A stretch of 64,000 nt of DNA from Arbacia lixula (GCA_963669155.1 OZ022597.1:17173410-17237409); one strand, 5' to 3'; positions 43,276 to 55,745 are shown, counted from the stretch's first letter. The notes: a model not told the origin generated them from the sequence alone. Translations and numbers: made by a program.

Positions 43276-43735
43276 TGGTAAAACCTTTATCATGTATAGG
43301 CCTACGTGCACCTGCTGCTCATTTTAATACTTGTATGTGCACCCGTACAAGTGCAAATTTGAACCTGCATTGTGTGTTAGTGTGTTAGCATTCCGGATAA
43401 TTACAAAAACAGCTGTCTGCATGTTTCGTGGTTCTTTGCCATGTCGTCCAATGTGGAAAATAGTGGTTCAAACCCACCAGCATCGGTATTTGTGTGAGCG
43501 TCATTCAACAAGACGTTTAATCAACATACAATACAGTGCACGTAGCTAATCCGTATCCCTACGATAAAGATAGGGACGTGGTAGATTCCTTTCAGCCAGT
43601 GACTGGGATATAAAAAAAAATGCAACGTACCAATCGAAAGCAGTGATCACAATGGAGAGGCCAACTTGGTAAACAATAAATCATTATCTCATTGATAATG
43701 GGGGGGGGGGGGGTACCCCAACCCTCCTTACCCAT
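43276..43735. other. Spacer with poly-G run
   Basis: No gene recognised. It contains a poly-G run at about 43,699-43,713. Confidence 0.5.
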
Positions 43736-43919
43736 GTGCTGACGAAACCTGCACCTCGCGTGATCCTCACCACCGAATCGCGACCTCCATCCCTCGCCAG
43801 GCCGCCGGCGCGCCCGCGGCGCCCCGCCCGCGAGTCCTCACCTCGAAGCGCTGTGGCGACAGATGCCTCGATCAATGGCTCAACCGAGAGAGCAGAAATC
43901 ATTACACCAAGAAAGCCGG
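43736..43919 (+). CDS. GC-rich candidate exon
   Basis: A short island of very high GC and CpG content has an open plus-strand frame, TKPAPRVILTTESRPPSL then ARPRRPARESSPRSAV and STERAEIITPRKPG, leading to a possible donor, ccgg|gtaaat, at 43,920. The residue make-up (Pro, Arg, Ser) would be a disordered region. The minus strand is also open. Without a clear acceptor or family, this may instead be a CpG-rich regulatory segment. Confidence 0.2.
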
Positions 43920-44039
43920 GTAAATGTTGACTTGTTCCTCTCGTTATACCCCCTGGAACCGACATAATCACACGCACTCTTAAAGTCACTGGTAACCGAG
44001 ATCTTCCGAAAAATCGATATTGCAATGATTAATTTGGCG

Positions 44040-44123
44040 GAGACAGAGAAATTGAGAGAGTGAGTGTGGGGGAGAGATTGGTGGAGAAAGGGTGACAGAG
44101 GGAGGGGCAAAGAGAGAGAGATA

Positions 44124-44158
<35 letters not shown>

Positions 44159-44402
44159 ATAAGAAATTAGTGGAAATGAGAGAAAGAGAGATCGGTGAAG
44201 AGAGAGAGGGTGGGAGAGAGAGGGAGAGAGAGAGAGGAGAAAACGGGGGTAATGGGAGAGAGGGGGAGAGAGAATTTGAAAGAAAGAGAGAGGGAGAAGT
44301 GAATGTAAAAAAGAGAGAAATCGAAAGGCGGAGTGGAGAAAGAGAAAAGGAGAGGATGAGAGAGAGAGAGAGAGACAGAGAGAGAGAGAGGGGGGAGAGA
44401 CG
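44040..44402. repeat. (GA)n-rich tract
   Basis: About 360 bp of imperfect gagaga purine repeat. Arg/Glu and Ser/Leu frames over it are artefacts. Confidence 0.95.
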
Positions 44403-44748
44403 GTTCTGGGGCAAAGAATATTTCCCGGGTAAGCATGGTAAGATGGAATTAGTTAAATTGGTTAAAGGGGATCTCGGCATGCCGAAGTCATTGCTACCAG
44501 CGGCAGATTACTATGCATGACAGCCAAGTCAGTGAGCAGTACATGAAGATGAGCGTCAAAGACAATGGGTTTACTTCTCGAGCCACCGATCATGGTATGG
44601 AACAAAGTACACTAAATTATACGGTAATTCTCAGACTAAAACAGCACAGAGAAAAACAAATACTGATTTTATCAAAAGAAATACTAGAACACACATGTGC
44701 ATTCATGACCAATTTACTTTGGATTAATCATTGTAAGACATAAAAGCA

Positions 44749-47385
44749 TGCTTAGAAACGAATCAGATCGATGTTGCTTGGCAAGAGTGGAAGCAAAGTT
44801 TCCTGAAAGTCAGTAACAAGCATGCCCCTTCTGTCACCATGAGGGAAAGGGGAAATAGAACTGCCTGGGTAAATGAAGAATATATCGAATTGTCATACAA
44901 GAGAGACAAGTACAAACAGAGGGTTCAATCAACGAACAATAAGAGAGATTGGAAACTGTACCGTGATGTGAGAAATCATGTAAACAATCTTAAGAAAACT
45001 CTCAAGAAATACCATTATCGTAGTAACATACTAGAAAATAGAAGGAACCCTGTTATGGAAGATACTTAATATTCTTAGAGGTAGCAAGGCAGGTTCTAGT
45101 GTCATAACCGACGTGTTGAACTTAAATGGTCAAGAAGTGTTTGATACTATGACTATAGCAAACGAGTTTAATGTTCATTTTGTAACGGTTGGTGCTAGAT
45201 ACGAACCGAATATAATATTGATAATGACAGTAATTTGCATGACACGCATATCTTTTTTTTGAGTATGAGAATAACAGATTTATATTTGACGATATAGACG
45301 AAACTACTGTTTTGAATATTCTAAAATGTCTGGCTGTTAAAAAAAGCTACTGGTATCGATGGAGTAAGCGCCAAGCTGTTGAAAGAGGCGTCACCTGTCA
45401 TATGTAAATGTTTGACGCATCTTTTCAACTTGTCACTCCAAACAGGATGTGTACCACTTGACTGGAAGCAAGCTAAGGTTACCCCCATACACAAGGGTGG
45501 AGAGAAAGACAACCCTAACAATTATCGCCCAATATCTGTCATTCCAGTCGCAATGAAAGTGTTTGAAAGAAGAGTTCATGACCAGCTTCATGAATACTTG
45601 AGTGAAAACAAATACTTAGCCCCACAACAATCTGGTTTCCGTAAACACCATTCTACAAATACTGTACTTACCTATCTCAGCAATTATCTGTACAAAGAAA
45701 TGGATCACAGCCGACTTACTGGCATTATTTTCCTGGATCTTAAATTGTATGGTGTTCAGGGAAAGGAGATTGAGTGATTCAAAGCCTATTTGGCTGGTCG
45801 TACACAAAGCACGTTAATGAAAGAGACAGTGTCGGATGTAAGGGACATAACAATAGGAGTCCCCCAGGGGTCAATCCTAGGCCCATTTTTATTCACATTA
45901 ATGGTCAATGACTTGCCAAGGATTGTAAAAAAGAGTCAGGTCTTGATGTATACTGACGATACAGCCCTGGTATATAGTGGAGAGACTGCTGATGAAATAG
46001 AGGCAGCACTTAATGCTGATCTCTCTTCTGTGGCTCAGTGGCTGCATCACAATAGATTAGTTTTAGACCCCACTAAAACTCAGTATATATTATTTGGTAC
46101 ACCCCAAAAACTTGCAAAACCCGTGACCTAATATTGTGAACAATCATGATATATAGAGAGTACACTGCTACAAGTACTTAGGGGTAATCCTAGATGACAA
46201 CGTAAACTGACAGAAACACATTGAACACACAAGTAAGAAAATATCATCCCGGTTGGCATTGCTGGGGCGTCTCAGAAATTACCTTACCCTCAGTAGTGCC
46301 AAACTGCTTGCAAATGCACTAATGCTCCCATATAGACTATTGCAGGTGTGCGTGGTCGAACTGTGCACAATACGTAAAAGAAACACTCATTAAGCAACAC
46401 AAGAAGATGGCAAGAGTAGTATTAAGAACAGAAGCCAGAACCCCCACCAATATAGTATTACAACAACTAAACTGGGTTCCAATACAAGATAGATCGGGTT
46501 TCCAAGAAAAATGATGCACTCTGCTGTACACAGTAATGCCCCACCATATTTAAAGAAGACAATTGTAACAACAAGAAATACACACAGATACAGTACCCGT
46601 TCCTCCTCCGATCATGGTCTTATAATCCCCGCGGTACGCACCCACACTGGCAAAAAGTCATTTTTACACTATGGGTCAACCATTATGGAATAACCTACAC
46701 CCAGAAGTTAAACGTACCACAAACAAACAACAATTCATACCATTATATTGGAGATACAAAAATACACAGCAATCGAACAATCTAGGGTAAACTCTTTTAA
46801 CATAAGTATGTATTACAAATAATGATACCTGCCATGTATATGTTTCCTTTTGGATATATTTCTTAACCAAATGGTCACATGTACACTCGTGATGATTGTT
46901 AAAACATAATCATGTATCGCTCTTGAATTGTGTTATTGTTCACCTTTTTTACATTGGAAGAAATCTGATTGGGCAACACATGTTTTTTTCTTCAAATAAT
47001 GATACCTATCAAGTTTATGCTTTTCTTTTAGATATATTCAAAATCAATGGTCACATTAACACTCAGTCATTATGATTGTTAGAATACAACCATACATCAT
47101 TCTTGTATTGTGTTCCTGTTTCACGATTGTTTACATCGGAAGAACTGTGATTATGTTAAAATTTGTACGTAAACATAATCCATGTATTGTACTGTTATTG
47201 TCCATCGATAAAATGCAAATTCCAAAATGGCGTTTATTTCTCATTGAACTATACATGTTATTTGTTTGTATATATATGTAAACCATGTTTGTGTTATATG
47301 TCAAAGCAGGGCCCCCAGGTAGAACAGTGTTCAACCACTGAAGGGGCTAGCCTGGGTAAATAATACCAATAAAAGAAAGCAAAGA
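44749..47385 (+). mobile_element. CR1/L2-like LINE, decayed
   Basis: The element is readable from the linker to the 3' tail. ETNQIDVAWQEWKQSFL and KHAPSVTMRERGNRTAWVN start at 44,749. PLDWKQAKVTPIHKGGEKDN, NNYRPISVIPVAMKVFERR and QQSGFRKHHSTNTVLTYL lie at 45,450-45,690. GVPQGSILGPFLFTLMVNDL and the catalytic box YTDDTALVYS lie at 45,858-45,980; the second position is Thr where most have Ala. Several stops and shifts are present (for example TAA at 45,067 and TGA at 45,775), and the AFD box after FLDL is lost by deletion. The 3' end has gcagggcccccaggtagaac...ctagcctgggtaaataa, the tail type seen at 2.9 kb. Confidence 0.92.
46816..47160 (+). repeat. 177-bp tandem duplication in a LINE 3' region
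   Basis: Two units starting caaataatgatacct at 46,816 and 46,993 repeat 'tttttggatatattc...aaatggtcacat...gattgttaaaacata...cttgtattgtgtt' with moderate divergence. Together they make up much of the 3' untranslated region of the LINE. Confidence 0.75.
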
Positions 47386-49999
47386 GACTTTACCATACAT
47401 TGGCATGATCATGTTATCATAAAGTAAATAGTCAATGGAGATAGTAGAGTGGTCCAAATAAGTTAGACGTGTAGACTGGACCCATTTTTAAAGCAGATAC
47501 TTACTTATAGGAAATAAAATCAAATAAATATGGTTTATTTTGTAATTGAATGAGTTATTAAAGCAATTAATGCAGCTAACATGTCATGAAAGTGTTCAGT
47601 TTTGTGTTTTATGAAAATCAAATTTCACTAAATTTACTCCCTCCTGACCTACGAAATCGCCTGAAGGGAGAGTGGCTTTGTGTGTACGTCACAGCCGGGA
47701 TATGCTTCACGCAGCTATAGAGACTAACTGCAATGTACATTTAAATGTTCATAATGACTATTGTGTATCACACCTGTTAATCCACTAGCAACTGTCATCA
47801 CAGTTTAATTAATAATGCATGATGCTTCTGGCGGAAAAGAAGCTGCGGATTGGCATGTTTGATACACAATTACGTCTCCCTTTTCTTACGTCAAATCTAA
47901 AGGCCGTTTCGGATGACAGTGGGGGAATTTTTTTCCGAGAATACGGTGATTGTTTTCACCCTAACTTCGCTTTTCGGAAGTGATTTATTGTTTGAATGCC
48001 ATCCAAGCTCATTGTATGGTTTAAAAGCTTTCTGTAGATGAATATCTTTATATTTAGGGATTTTCTATCGATATCACCTTCAATAAGGTCATGAATTTTA
48101 GGAAACAACAACCAAAGAAAAGATGAAAGGGGCGAGGATAAGTACGTATGAAGCCAATATCACATAATTGCAATGATTTGATAATTGATACTGTAGTTGT
48201 TGCGTTTGTCTATAGAGAACATTTTCGTTCACCCCTCCGCCCCCATCCCCCTTTCCCCCTGTCTAACCCTTGGTATGACGCCCAGTGCGATCTCGCCCCC
48301 CTCGAGAAAACACGGTCACGTGAACTCTGCGACTTATGCTGTGTCAACTGAAGTAATCAGACATGCCATGAATACTAAGATTAAATCTTCAACGTTTGTG
48401 ACATTGCTAATACGCTATTTAATATCGAACTGAAAAATCAGGAGATTAGACCTTCAATCATTATGACAATGTTCAGTCCTTGTTTAAAATAAAAATATCT
48501 AAGTACAAAGGAGGTTAAACATTCGGTACGTAGATGGCATTATTAATCCACTGTTTAACATCGAACTGATAAATCAGGGATTTAACCTTCAAATATTATG
48601 ACATCTCCATTCCCTGTTTGAAATAAAACTATCAAAAAAAGTTTTAACATTCTGTCTAGACATTACGTTGCCAATCCAATATTCAAAATAAAACTTCTAC
48701 ATCAGGTAGGGCGGGAATTCAACTTCCAGTAAACACAATAGCGTTACTTCTTTGTACGAAACATTGTGAAACAATCATTCAGTAACCTTGAGTTATCATT
48801 ACCATTTCACACAATTGTTTAAAGGTGACGGAAGTGTGTGTGAATGTAGTTGTATAAAGCAAACAATACATATGAGGCCGTTTGAGAACTTCCATCAGAA
48901 GGAGCTGCAAACTGAATGTTGATGTTTTGGCATTGCCTTTTACAATTCAGATTGATTTTGTGACGGGTCGTCTGAAAACACAGGCTAGTGCCTGCAGACC
49001 CCGTCAACTGATAATGTGATTTGAACACCATGTTCTCATTGTCTCAATCAGTTAAATTCAACATGCAAGGATATTTATATATTTTTATAATGATAAGATA
49101 TCATTTAAAAGGAATAAAGAAGATTTTTCATTTTACAAAAGTAGCTGAGCCTATGTGGCAAACTACTAAGTAATAATTCAAGGTCTATTTTGAATTGTAC
49201 GTCACTGTCAACATGGTTGAGTGTCATGTTACAAAAGAAAAATGATCTAACTTTCTTGTCCCTCATGCGAATTTGTGTTTGTCTACAAAAGGGATATATG
49301 AGTCTTAAAACGTTTCGTTCGTGATAAATTGGCTGGGAGCGATTGAAGCAGTTCACAATGAACTCATCGTTTTGTGGTTGTTACATTTTAGCATCTAGAC
49401 GTAAAGATACAAAATTGAGATTCCTTTTCCGGGATAAAGAAACGAAACCCTGTATGTCTCGTGACATTCGAGCTGAGGGGCGGAGATCGCTTGAGCGGGC
49501 ATGCGCGTCATTCAAAAGTGCCAATAACTGCGTTGATGACGTCATTGGTTCATGGCTAGCTGTACTCTGCGGTCTGGGGCTCCAAAAGGTCACACCACTT
49601 TGCTTGTTCTTCAAGAGCAGTACTTTCAAATGTTACCGTTCTGGTTTCTTCTCGAGGATCTCTCACTCTGTGTACGTCTCTTTCTGCATCGTCGTTGCAA
49701 GCCTCCGCCGTTCATCATCATACTCTTGTATGATTCAAACCCGCGTGAACCATTTAACTTTGGACACAATATAATATATCATGAGCATTATTTTACTCAT
49801 CATTCATACAATTTTTGTTAATTCAACGTCTATTCTCATTACCATATGCACACAATCCTGCGTGATGTGATCTTATAAATAAAATCACAACCATTTATAT
49901 ATATAGTGTAATTGTAAATTCTGTGCGTTCTTCACTAGAACATAAAAAGGGATTTTTTTTGTTTATTTTAACACAAGCCAAATATATTTCGTTACTTCA
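47386..49999. other. Stretch without supported genes
   Basis: Mostly AT-rich. The phrase gcatgatgcttctggcgga near 47,817 recurs from 30,713. Three loosely similar phrases (attaaaycttcaa...atatcgaactgataaatcagg) between 48,360 and 48,620 suggest a decayed tandem repeat of about 110 bp. A GC-richer part at 49,440-49,700 has an open plus frame (49,343-49,774) but no domain or splice support. Confidence 0.4.
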
Positions 50000-50214
50000 T
50001 GTATGCTAAAGATAAATTTGCGGTTAATGGTAAGGCGTTGTATTGACAACAACCCTGATATGACAAGATGCTAAGACAGTATTCATTTTTGGGTTTCCAT
50101 CAGAACGTAGAGAGTAATTATGAGTAACAAGGTCAACATGCTAAAATGTTTTAGATAAGAAGCAATTCGACTATTCATGATTGTATAGACCATGCAGACA
50201 GTATGTGTTGAGCG
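50000..50214 (+). repeat. Dispersed ~215-bp repeat, copy 1
   Basis: From tgtatgctaaagataaa to accatgcagacagtatgt. A second copy in the same orientation lies at 52,064-52,278. The flanks of copy 1 (aacacaagccaaatatattt at 49,973 and aacacaagtcaaatatattt at 50,261) are themselves a direct repeat. Confidence 0.8.
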
Positions 50215-51334
50215 TTCTCAACCAAAACATAAAAAAAGGATTTTTTATTGTTTTGATTTGAACACAAGTCAAATATATTTCGAATCGTTACTTCATCCAA
50301 ATAAACACACTTTAAACCTCAAACGTCAAATTCCTAAACTACTATAAAGGAAGTTGCCAAAATTGATATCCTTTGACTTAATGATGTGTAACTTTCAGCT
50401 TGATTCGATTGTGACTTTCATAAGATGATTTTTGAAAAGTGTTAATAGATTTCTTGCTTAACACCTAGTGTAAAGGTCACTGGGCACAAATACAGAACCA
50501 AATTATCGCGAAAGGCCACCGCAAACGCCATAATTTTGGCACGATTCTGCTATCGTATGGCCCTACGAATTGAAATAATAATGACGTCACGGATCTATGA
50601 CCGGCAGAGTTGCAGAGTGTGTCGTCTTCGGTGGTTAGGTCTATGCATTGTGTTCGTGTGCGTGAATGTGTGTTCATTTGTGTTTGTGTGTATAAACATA
50701 GATGTATGTATGTACTTTGTACTAGATCATGGGTTAAGTCAGGTTGTCGGCACATTTACCTGGGCTGCCCCCCCCCTCCCCCCCCCTCCCCCCCCCCCCC
50801 TACGCTGGTGCTAAAATTTCACGTGCGCGGATGGCTAATCGGTTTGTAAGCACCCATGCGGAGAGATGATATTAATAAACACAGTTAGCATTGAAATACG
50901 AGTAATCATAACAAAATTTAGTCCATCCTCCATATAAATTTGCATGAAAAAGGACTTTTGATATTATTAGCATGTCCGTATGACAAATTATTCAGTCATA
51001 CGGAAATTACCAGGAAAAACGATTATGAATTAACATAAACGTGATAATACCATTATAATCTGTGCTTTTCTGTCATGATGAGGAACGGCATCACATTTCC
51101 CTCGTATTTGCGCTTTTGTCGGTGTACTGGAGACTACATATATGTATTTATTTTTTGCAATGATTTGATGTTCTACTAAATTACCCCAATGAATGATAAC
51201 AACGCATGCTTGTTGAGAAGAGAGAAGATCAATGTATGTGAAGCTACATACATATGCAAACATTTTGTACTAAATTACTCTTTTTAAGTTACCTTCTTCT
51301 TATAGGTAGGCAGAACTGGACAAGTAGTTTACGC
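50215..51334. other. Non-coding stretch with poly-C tract
   Basis: No gene recognised. A poly-C run with single t interruptions is at about 50,768-50,800. A phrase at about 50,360-50,440 (ttgatatcctttgactta...tttcagcttgattcga) recurs at about 60,455-60,530. Confidence 0.5.
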
Positions 51335-51760
51335 TTGAATTGAATTGAATTTATTTCCGATAAAAACAATGAACAATACATGGAAGTAAACCAATCATGA
51401 AGTGTGAGTACACTACATAATAGCCCCAACATGGCACATTGGTTGGTCTATAGCTCACTATCAACAACACTGTCTGGAACAAAAATCAAAACAAGCACAA
51501 GTCTATCGTCCATGAAAGTTCGCATGAAACAATTATTAATGTAAATTATTCTCTTATATGAGGAAAGAAGATGATAACAATTCATGAAAAAAATGAGCAT
51601 TAAAGTGTTCATGAAATAATGAGTACACGGCTGGATAGCCCCACTTTATAGCTAAGCCAATGCGGCACAGCTGTTCTTCAGGGGTTTCAGAAAACAATAA
51701 ACAGATGATTCTGTACCAAACATTACATCTTCAAATATAAAACAGTATAAGAATACATGA
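51335..51760 (-). mobile_element. CR1/L2-like LINE 3' tails
   Basis: The plus strand begins ttgaattgaatttatttccg, the reverse of a LINE '...cggaaataaattcaa' tail. It contains two similar blocks, agtgtgagtacactacataatagcccc near 51,400 and aatgagtacacggctggatagcccc near 51,618, the latter with ctgttcttcaggg. Only untranslated sequence is present. Confidence 0.5.
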
Positions 51761-53609
51761 ATAAAATGTTCATTACATTAAATGGAAACACGACAATAAC
51801 ATACTACAAATACCTAACCTTAACTCCCATCTACCAGTCTAACCCTATCCCTCGTTACCTCTAATCCGTTCATAATCCCTGATTCCACCAAATCCGTAAT
51901 CCCCACCTATTAACAGTTGGTACGTGTTAAGGAATACGTTTACTAGATCCACTTTAAATTTAAAAACCTTGGACCATATTCATGACAGCTTACCGCCATA
52001 GTTGATTACTACAATGCATGCATTTTGAAACTAAGCTTAATAAGGTTTAATGAATATGGCCCCTGTATGCTAAAGATAAAGTTGCGGTTACTGGTACGGC
52101 ATTGTATTAAGAAGCCCCATGATATGACAACATTCGAGGGCAGTATTCAGTGTTTGGTTTCCATCAGAACGTAGAAAGTAATAATGAGTAGCAAGGTAAA
52201 ATGGTCTTTTAGATGGGGGGGGGGGGCACTTCGATTTTTCATGAGTGTAGAGACCATGCAGACAGTATGTTTTGACCGTCCTGAAGCTAGTAAGTCGAAA
52301 TAAGATCTGCCGAATTTCGCGATGAGAGGTATGGAGGTATGAACTTGTATGTGTATTCTGATTGAATTTCATGTTTAGTAAACTATTTCAATTCAACTGA
52401 TTTCAATTCATTGATCAGTCAGTGAGTACTGATATAGTGTGCCAATTTCGGGATTCATAAAGTCATTCCGAGGCTCGAAACACAAATGTAGAAGAATATA
52501 AAGTAGATATTTACAACTTTCATTTGAAGCTCTGAAAATTACAACGCAAATTAAATGACACCTATTGATATGATGTAAATAATGATAACGTCCACAATAG
52601 TTTTTACTTTTCCTGAAAAAGTTTGGAAAGCTATAACTAAGGGATTTCATACATATTATCTTTCGGGTATACTGCCGATCCATGTCGACTTTCCTGACAA
52701 CATAAGTAACTTCTTGTACTGTAATAGGATACAAAAACAACCGATATTACTGAATGTAAGGAGCTGCATGTACTTTTCGATTACATGCTTACACTGTAGC
52801 TGGTCTGTAGTTATCATGCAACTCAAATATTGGTCCATTTTATCACGTCCACACCTCTACTGCCCAAGGTTTGATGATAGGAGTAAACGACCCCATGGAC
52901 ACTATATTCAACATGTTAGATAGTATTGTAACCTTAGCCATCATCATTACCTGTGAGCCGATAGGGCCTATTACAATGAGCGTGTAATTATTGTGGAACA
53001 CCTGAATATGAATTTGTTTATTATAGTTTATCTCGCAAATCATTTATACTCATATACCATTTACACTCTGCTTTGTACTTTCACAGCTGCATCTTTCTCC
53101 ATGTAAACGAATCCAACACAAATGTCCTATTAAACGTCCCCTGCCCTCGAAGATTGGCTTTATATGTTGACTTTATTAGATGCATATGTATGGACATTAC
53201 GAGATCACACACTGTTTGAGGAAAATATGTATTATATATGTTACAGCATTACAATATTGTAGAAATAATGTATATAAACAAAACACGAAGGAGAGCTTTA
53301 CAACAACAACAACCTGTGTGACCTATACTTCAGACCCGAGTGAGCGTCGCCATTCTGAATTGTATTTGAGACATGCTTGAAAAGTATTAGAACGAATATA
53401 TGCTTAAATAGTTTGATTTTGTCTAATCCTCATTTAGAACATGTAGAATATTAGGATGATGTTATGTTAGGTGATTGAATCCAGGGTGAGGTATGTAGCT
53501 TAAACAAATTACTATGGTTAAGTTTTCTGAATGACATTGGGAAGGCTGTTCTAGGTGACGAAATGGGAATCAGACTACGACAAGAGAACAAAGAGCACAT
53601 AATTATACT
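51761..53609. other. Stretch without supported genes
   Basis: AT-rich, with copy 2 of the 215-bp repeat (52,064-52,278) and a poly-G run at about 52,216. Overlapping open frames on both strands at 52,400-52,920 have no family features. The part near 53,440-53,609 may be the 3' flank of the acetyltransferase gene. Confidence 0.4.
52064..52278 (+). repeat. Dispersed ~215-bp repeat, copy 2
   Basis: Same orientation as the copy at 50,000 and about 85% alike by eye. It has an added poly-G run. Confidence 0.8.
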
Positions 53610-54524
53610 TTAAAGTCCCTTAGTGTAATCTAAGCTCAGGTTCTGATCCCGCATGGCAGCTCTCACCATATTCTCTGGGTACTGAGGAAAGAAGCGCGCG
53701 AAAGCATCCACTATCTCCTGCGGGGATCTCATGTACGTTTTCTGCACACGACCCTCCTCGTCCTCCACGAGAAGCGTAGTGTCCTTGATGCAGACGAAGC
53801 GGCCGTGTGGGAATGCGAAGCAGCGAAGACTCCGGAGAAAGGGGATCTCTGGTAAGACTTGGGTGTATACCTTTGTCAGCATCTCGTCGAAGTAACTGAT
53901 GTTCACCGGTTTGCAGACATGCAGGGTACAGAAGGTAAACCATCCTTCAGTGATATGATCCTTAAAATCTTCGGCGTTAGCGTAGTCGTTGGCGGCGTGC
54001 AGCCGATGAACCAGGTCGCCTTCGCGAACAAATCGGAAGCGCAGATATGAGTCGTGGTACACGATTGAGGAGTTCTCGAAATCCAGTGGGATTACTTGGA
54101 ATCCTGGGCATCCAGCTCCAACATCTAGAATGTGCATGGAACCATCTGACGACAAATCATGGACGATGACGCATAAATGGGAGCCCTTGTCGTTGGTACA
54201 ATCACCAGGTACCAACGACGCCTTGAACCCCAGGGCGCGCACTAGGTGGAGCGTGAAAGTATTCATGAAGTAGCAACGGCCTCCTATCTCGCTGACGATA
54301 TCCTCCTTGATTTCGCCCAAGGTTGGAAGGCGTCTCTCATCGGGTGGAGTTGCAAGGCTTCTGACCGTCTGGAACGGGATGTGGTGCATCCAAGCACGAA
54401 CATACTCATTGAGAAACTTGATTCTATCCGTCTTGAGGCTCTCCTTGGACGAAGATAGCTTCAGAACCTCCCGTAGGAAGTACCAGGCCTCGGCTGTCGT
54501 CAACATACCAGTAGTCCTTGACAT
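53610..54524 (-). CDS. Arylamine N-acetyltransferase-like protein
   Basis: NAT-family enzymes move an acetyl group from acetyl-CoA to arylamines through a Cys-His-Asp triad in the cytosol. Numbered from ATG 54,524 (MSRTTGMLTTAEA) the protein has 304 residues, close to the usual 280-300. The triad positions are present: Cys84 in SEIGGRCYFMNTF, His116 in DKGSHLCVIV and Asp134 in HILDVGAG. The family's N-terminal pocket (WMHHIPFQTV) and the IPLDFENSSIVYHDSYL loop also fit. The C-terminal third is complete to a stop at 53,610-53,612. The frame is open upstream to 54,575, but cacacag|gtgaatg there looks like a splice acceptor, so a 5' untranslated exon is likely. The loop is VGAGCP where the best-studied NATs have VGFGxx. 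Substrate is not predictable. Confidence 0.92.
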   Translation of the reverse strand: MSRTTGMLTTAEAWYFLREVLKLSSSKESLKTDRIKFLNEYVRAWMHHIPFQTVRSLATPPDERRLPTLGEIKEDIVSEIGGRCYFMNTFTLHLVRALGFKASLVPGDCTNDKGSHLCVIVHDLSSDGSMHILDVGAGCPGFQVIPLDFENSSIVYHDSYLRFRFVREGDLVHRLHAANDYANAEDFKDHITEGWFTFCTLHVCKPVNISYFDEMLTKVYTQVLPEIPFLRSLRCFAFPHGRFVCIKDTTLLVEDEEGRVQKTYMRSPQEIVDAFARFFPQYPENMVRAAMRDQNLSLDYTKGL

Positions 54525-54575
54525 TGTTGAACTGCATGCATTCACCTGTGTGGTACGAAAGTAGACTAAAGGCAT

Positions 54576-54980
54576 GACAACCCGTTTTCCTAATGTTCAT
54601 GACTATCACGGCCCTGTTTGCGGAAGACAGGGGAAGACGAAATGGGCGTTCGAGGAGTTCACAATATGACAGACGTTACAGTATCACTTCCCTTCATGTT
54701 AGAATGAGAAAGGCAAAAGTGACACAAGTTTGACTATCGTAATGCGTATATTACTTTTGAAACGGGATTTTCTCCGGAGTTTTCTCCCAGCACAACCACT
54801 CAACCAGTCGCTGGACACACCCAACAACCATACACCGTTGGATTCTGTTACACACCCGGGATTCAAGCTGACACCTCATGAATGAATTTTGCCGATGTAC
54901 GCGCATTTGCCTTTATTCTTGCCTGGCCCCAGGCGTGAAATTGCCGACGCTATACTCGACGTCATTGAGTTGCAATGACC
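54576..54980. promoter_or_regulatory. Upstream flank of the acetyltransferase gene
   Basis: No certain promoter element was identified. It could contain the intron and upstream exon implied by the acceptor at the start of the gene. Confidence 0.2.
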
Positions 54981-55745
54981 CACTGAACACACACCATCGC
55001 ACTACCAATTCATTAACACTACACTACCATTCCTCATCATTGGGTATCATGTAGAATTGTACAAGACACCATTCAATTGCCTTGTATGACTGCAAACACC
55101 ATTAATTTACCATCTACTACTTAGGAAACACCATTGACAAAACATTGACAATACTTAATTATCAAATTCACTGCCATTCATTCGTCAAACAAATGATATA
55201 CGGCCACAGAATTTTAGTCGACGAAGCACCATTAGGACACATTTGAGATACCATATAACTACCTTTGGCAAAACTACAATAATCATTGGACTATCTTTCA
55301 CCCACTAAATAATTCTCTAAGTAAACACCACTGAATTACAATCTACCACTGCAGAAAAACTATTAGAACACCATTAACATCTCTCTCTCTCTCAAGTGCC
55401 ATATCTTGTGACTTTGGCGAGCATGAAATATGCCAGGCTTTCCTTTTCATTGCCAGTCTAAGATCGAAGCTCAATCTTCTTCAACCTCGTCCATGTTGCA
55501 ATGCTCTGCAGAAACGTTACTCTTTGGCGCCCTCGATTTCTCTTTCCTGCTATCTTTCCAGTTAGAAACGAACATTCCAATCTTCCCTTTCTCACACAGT
55601 GGCCTAAAAAGTCCAGCTGCTGTTTCCTAATTGTTGTTAGTAAAATACCATTGACATACCATCTACTATTGAGTTCACCAATGATCGTTGCACTACCATT
55701 CACTCACCATACAACACCACTGAAGAAGTACCAGTACAACACCAT
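54980..55745. repeat. Degenerate 'acaccatt' repeat tract
   Basis: Phrases such as aacaccattaatttaccat, aaacaccattgac, cactaccattcac and caccactgaa recur irregularly every 30-60 bases at 54,985-55,380 and again at 55,640-55,745. A LINE scrap (about 55,420-55,650) splits the tract. It looks like an old, irregular minisatellite. Confidence 0.5.
55458..55650 (-). mobile_element. LINE C-terminal fragment
   Basis: The minus strand reads ILLTTIRKQQLDFLGHCVRK, GRLECSFLTGKIAGKRNRG and RQRVTFLQSIATWT. The 'IRxRQLxFLGHxxRK...LTGxIxGKRxRGRQRxTxL' pattern is the closing region of a widespread LINE type. Only about 60 codons remain. Confidence 0.85.

Noticed and set aside
44170-44520. Arg/Glu-rich frame suggesting a coiled coil
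   Set aside because: It is encoded by gagaga repeats.
48148-48351. Phrase NPWYDAQC, reminiscent of LINE linker regions
   Set aside because: Eight residues without neighbouring LINE blocks are not enough.
49343-49774. 143-codon frame starting MKQFTMNSSFCGC
   Set aside because: Overlapping open frames on both strands, no splice sites, no domain; kept only as a note in the stretch description.
54980-55745. CRISPR-like array from repeated 'caccatt' phrases
   Set aside because: Spacing is irregular, repeats are short and diverged, and this is animal DNA.
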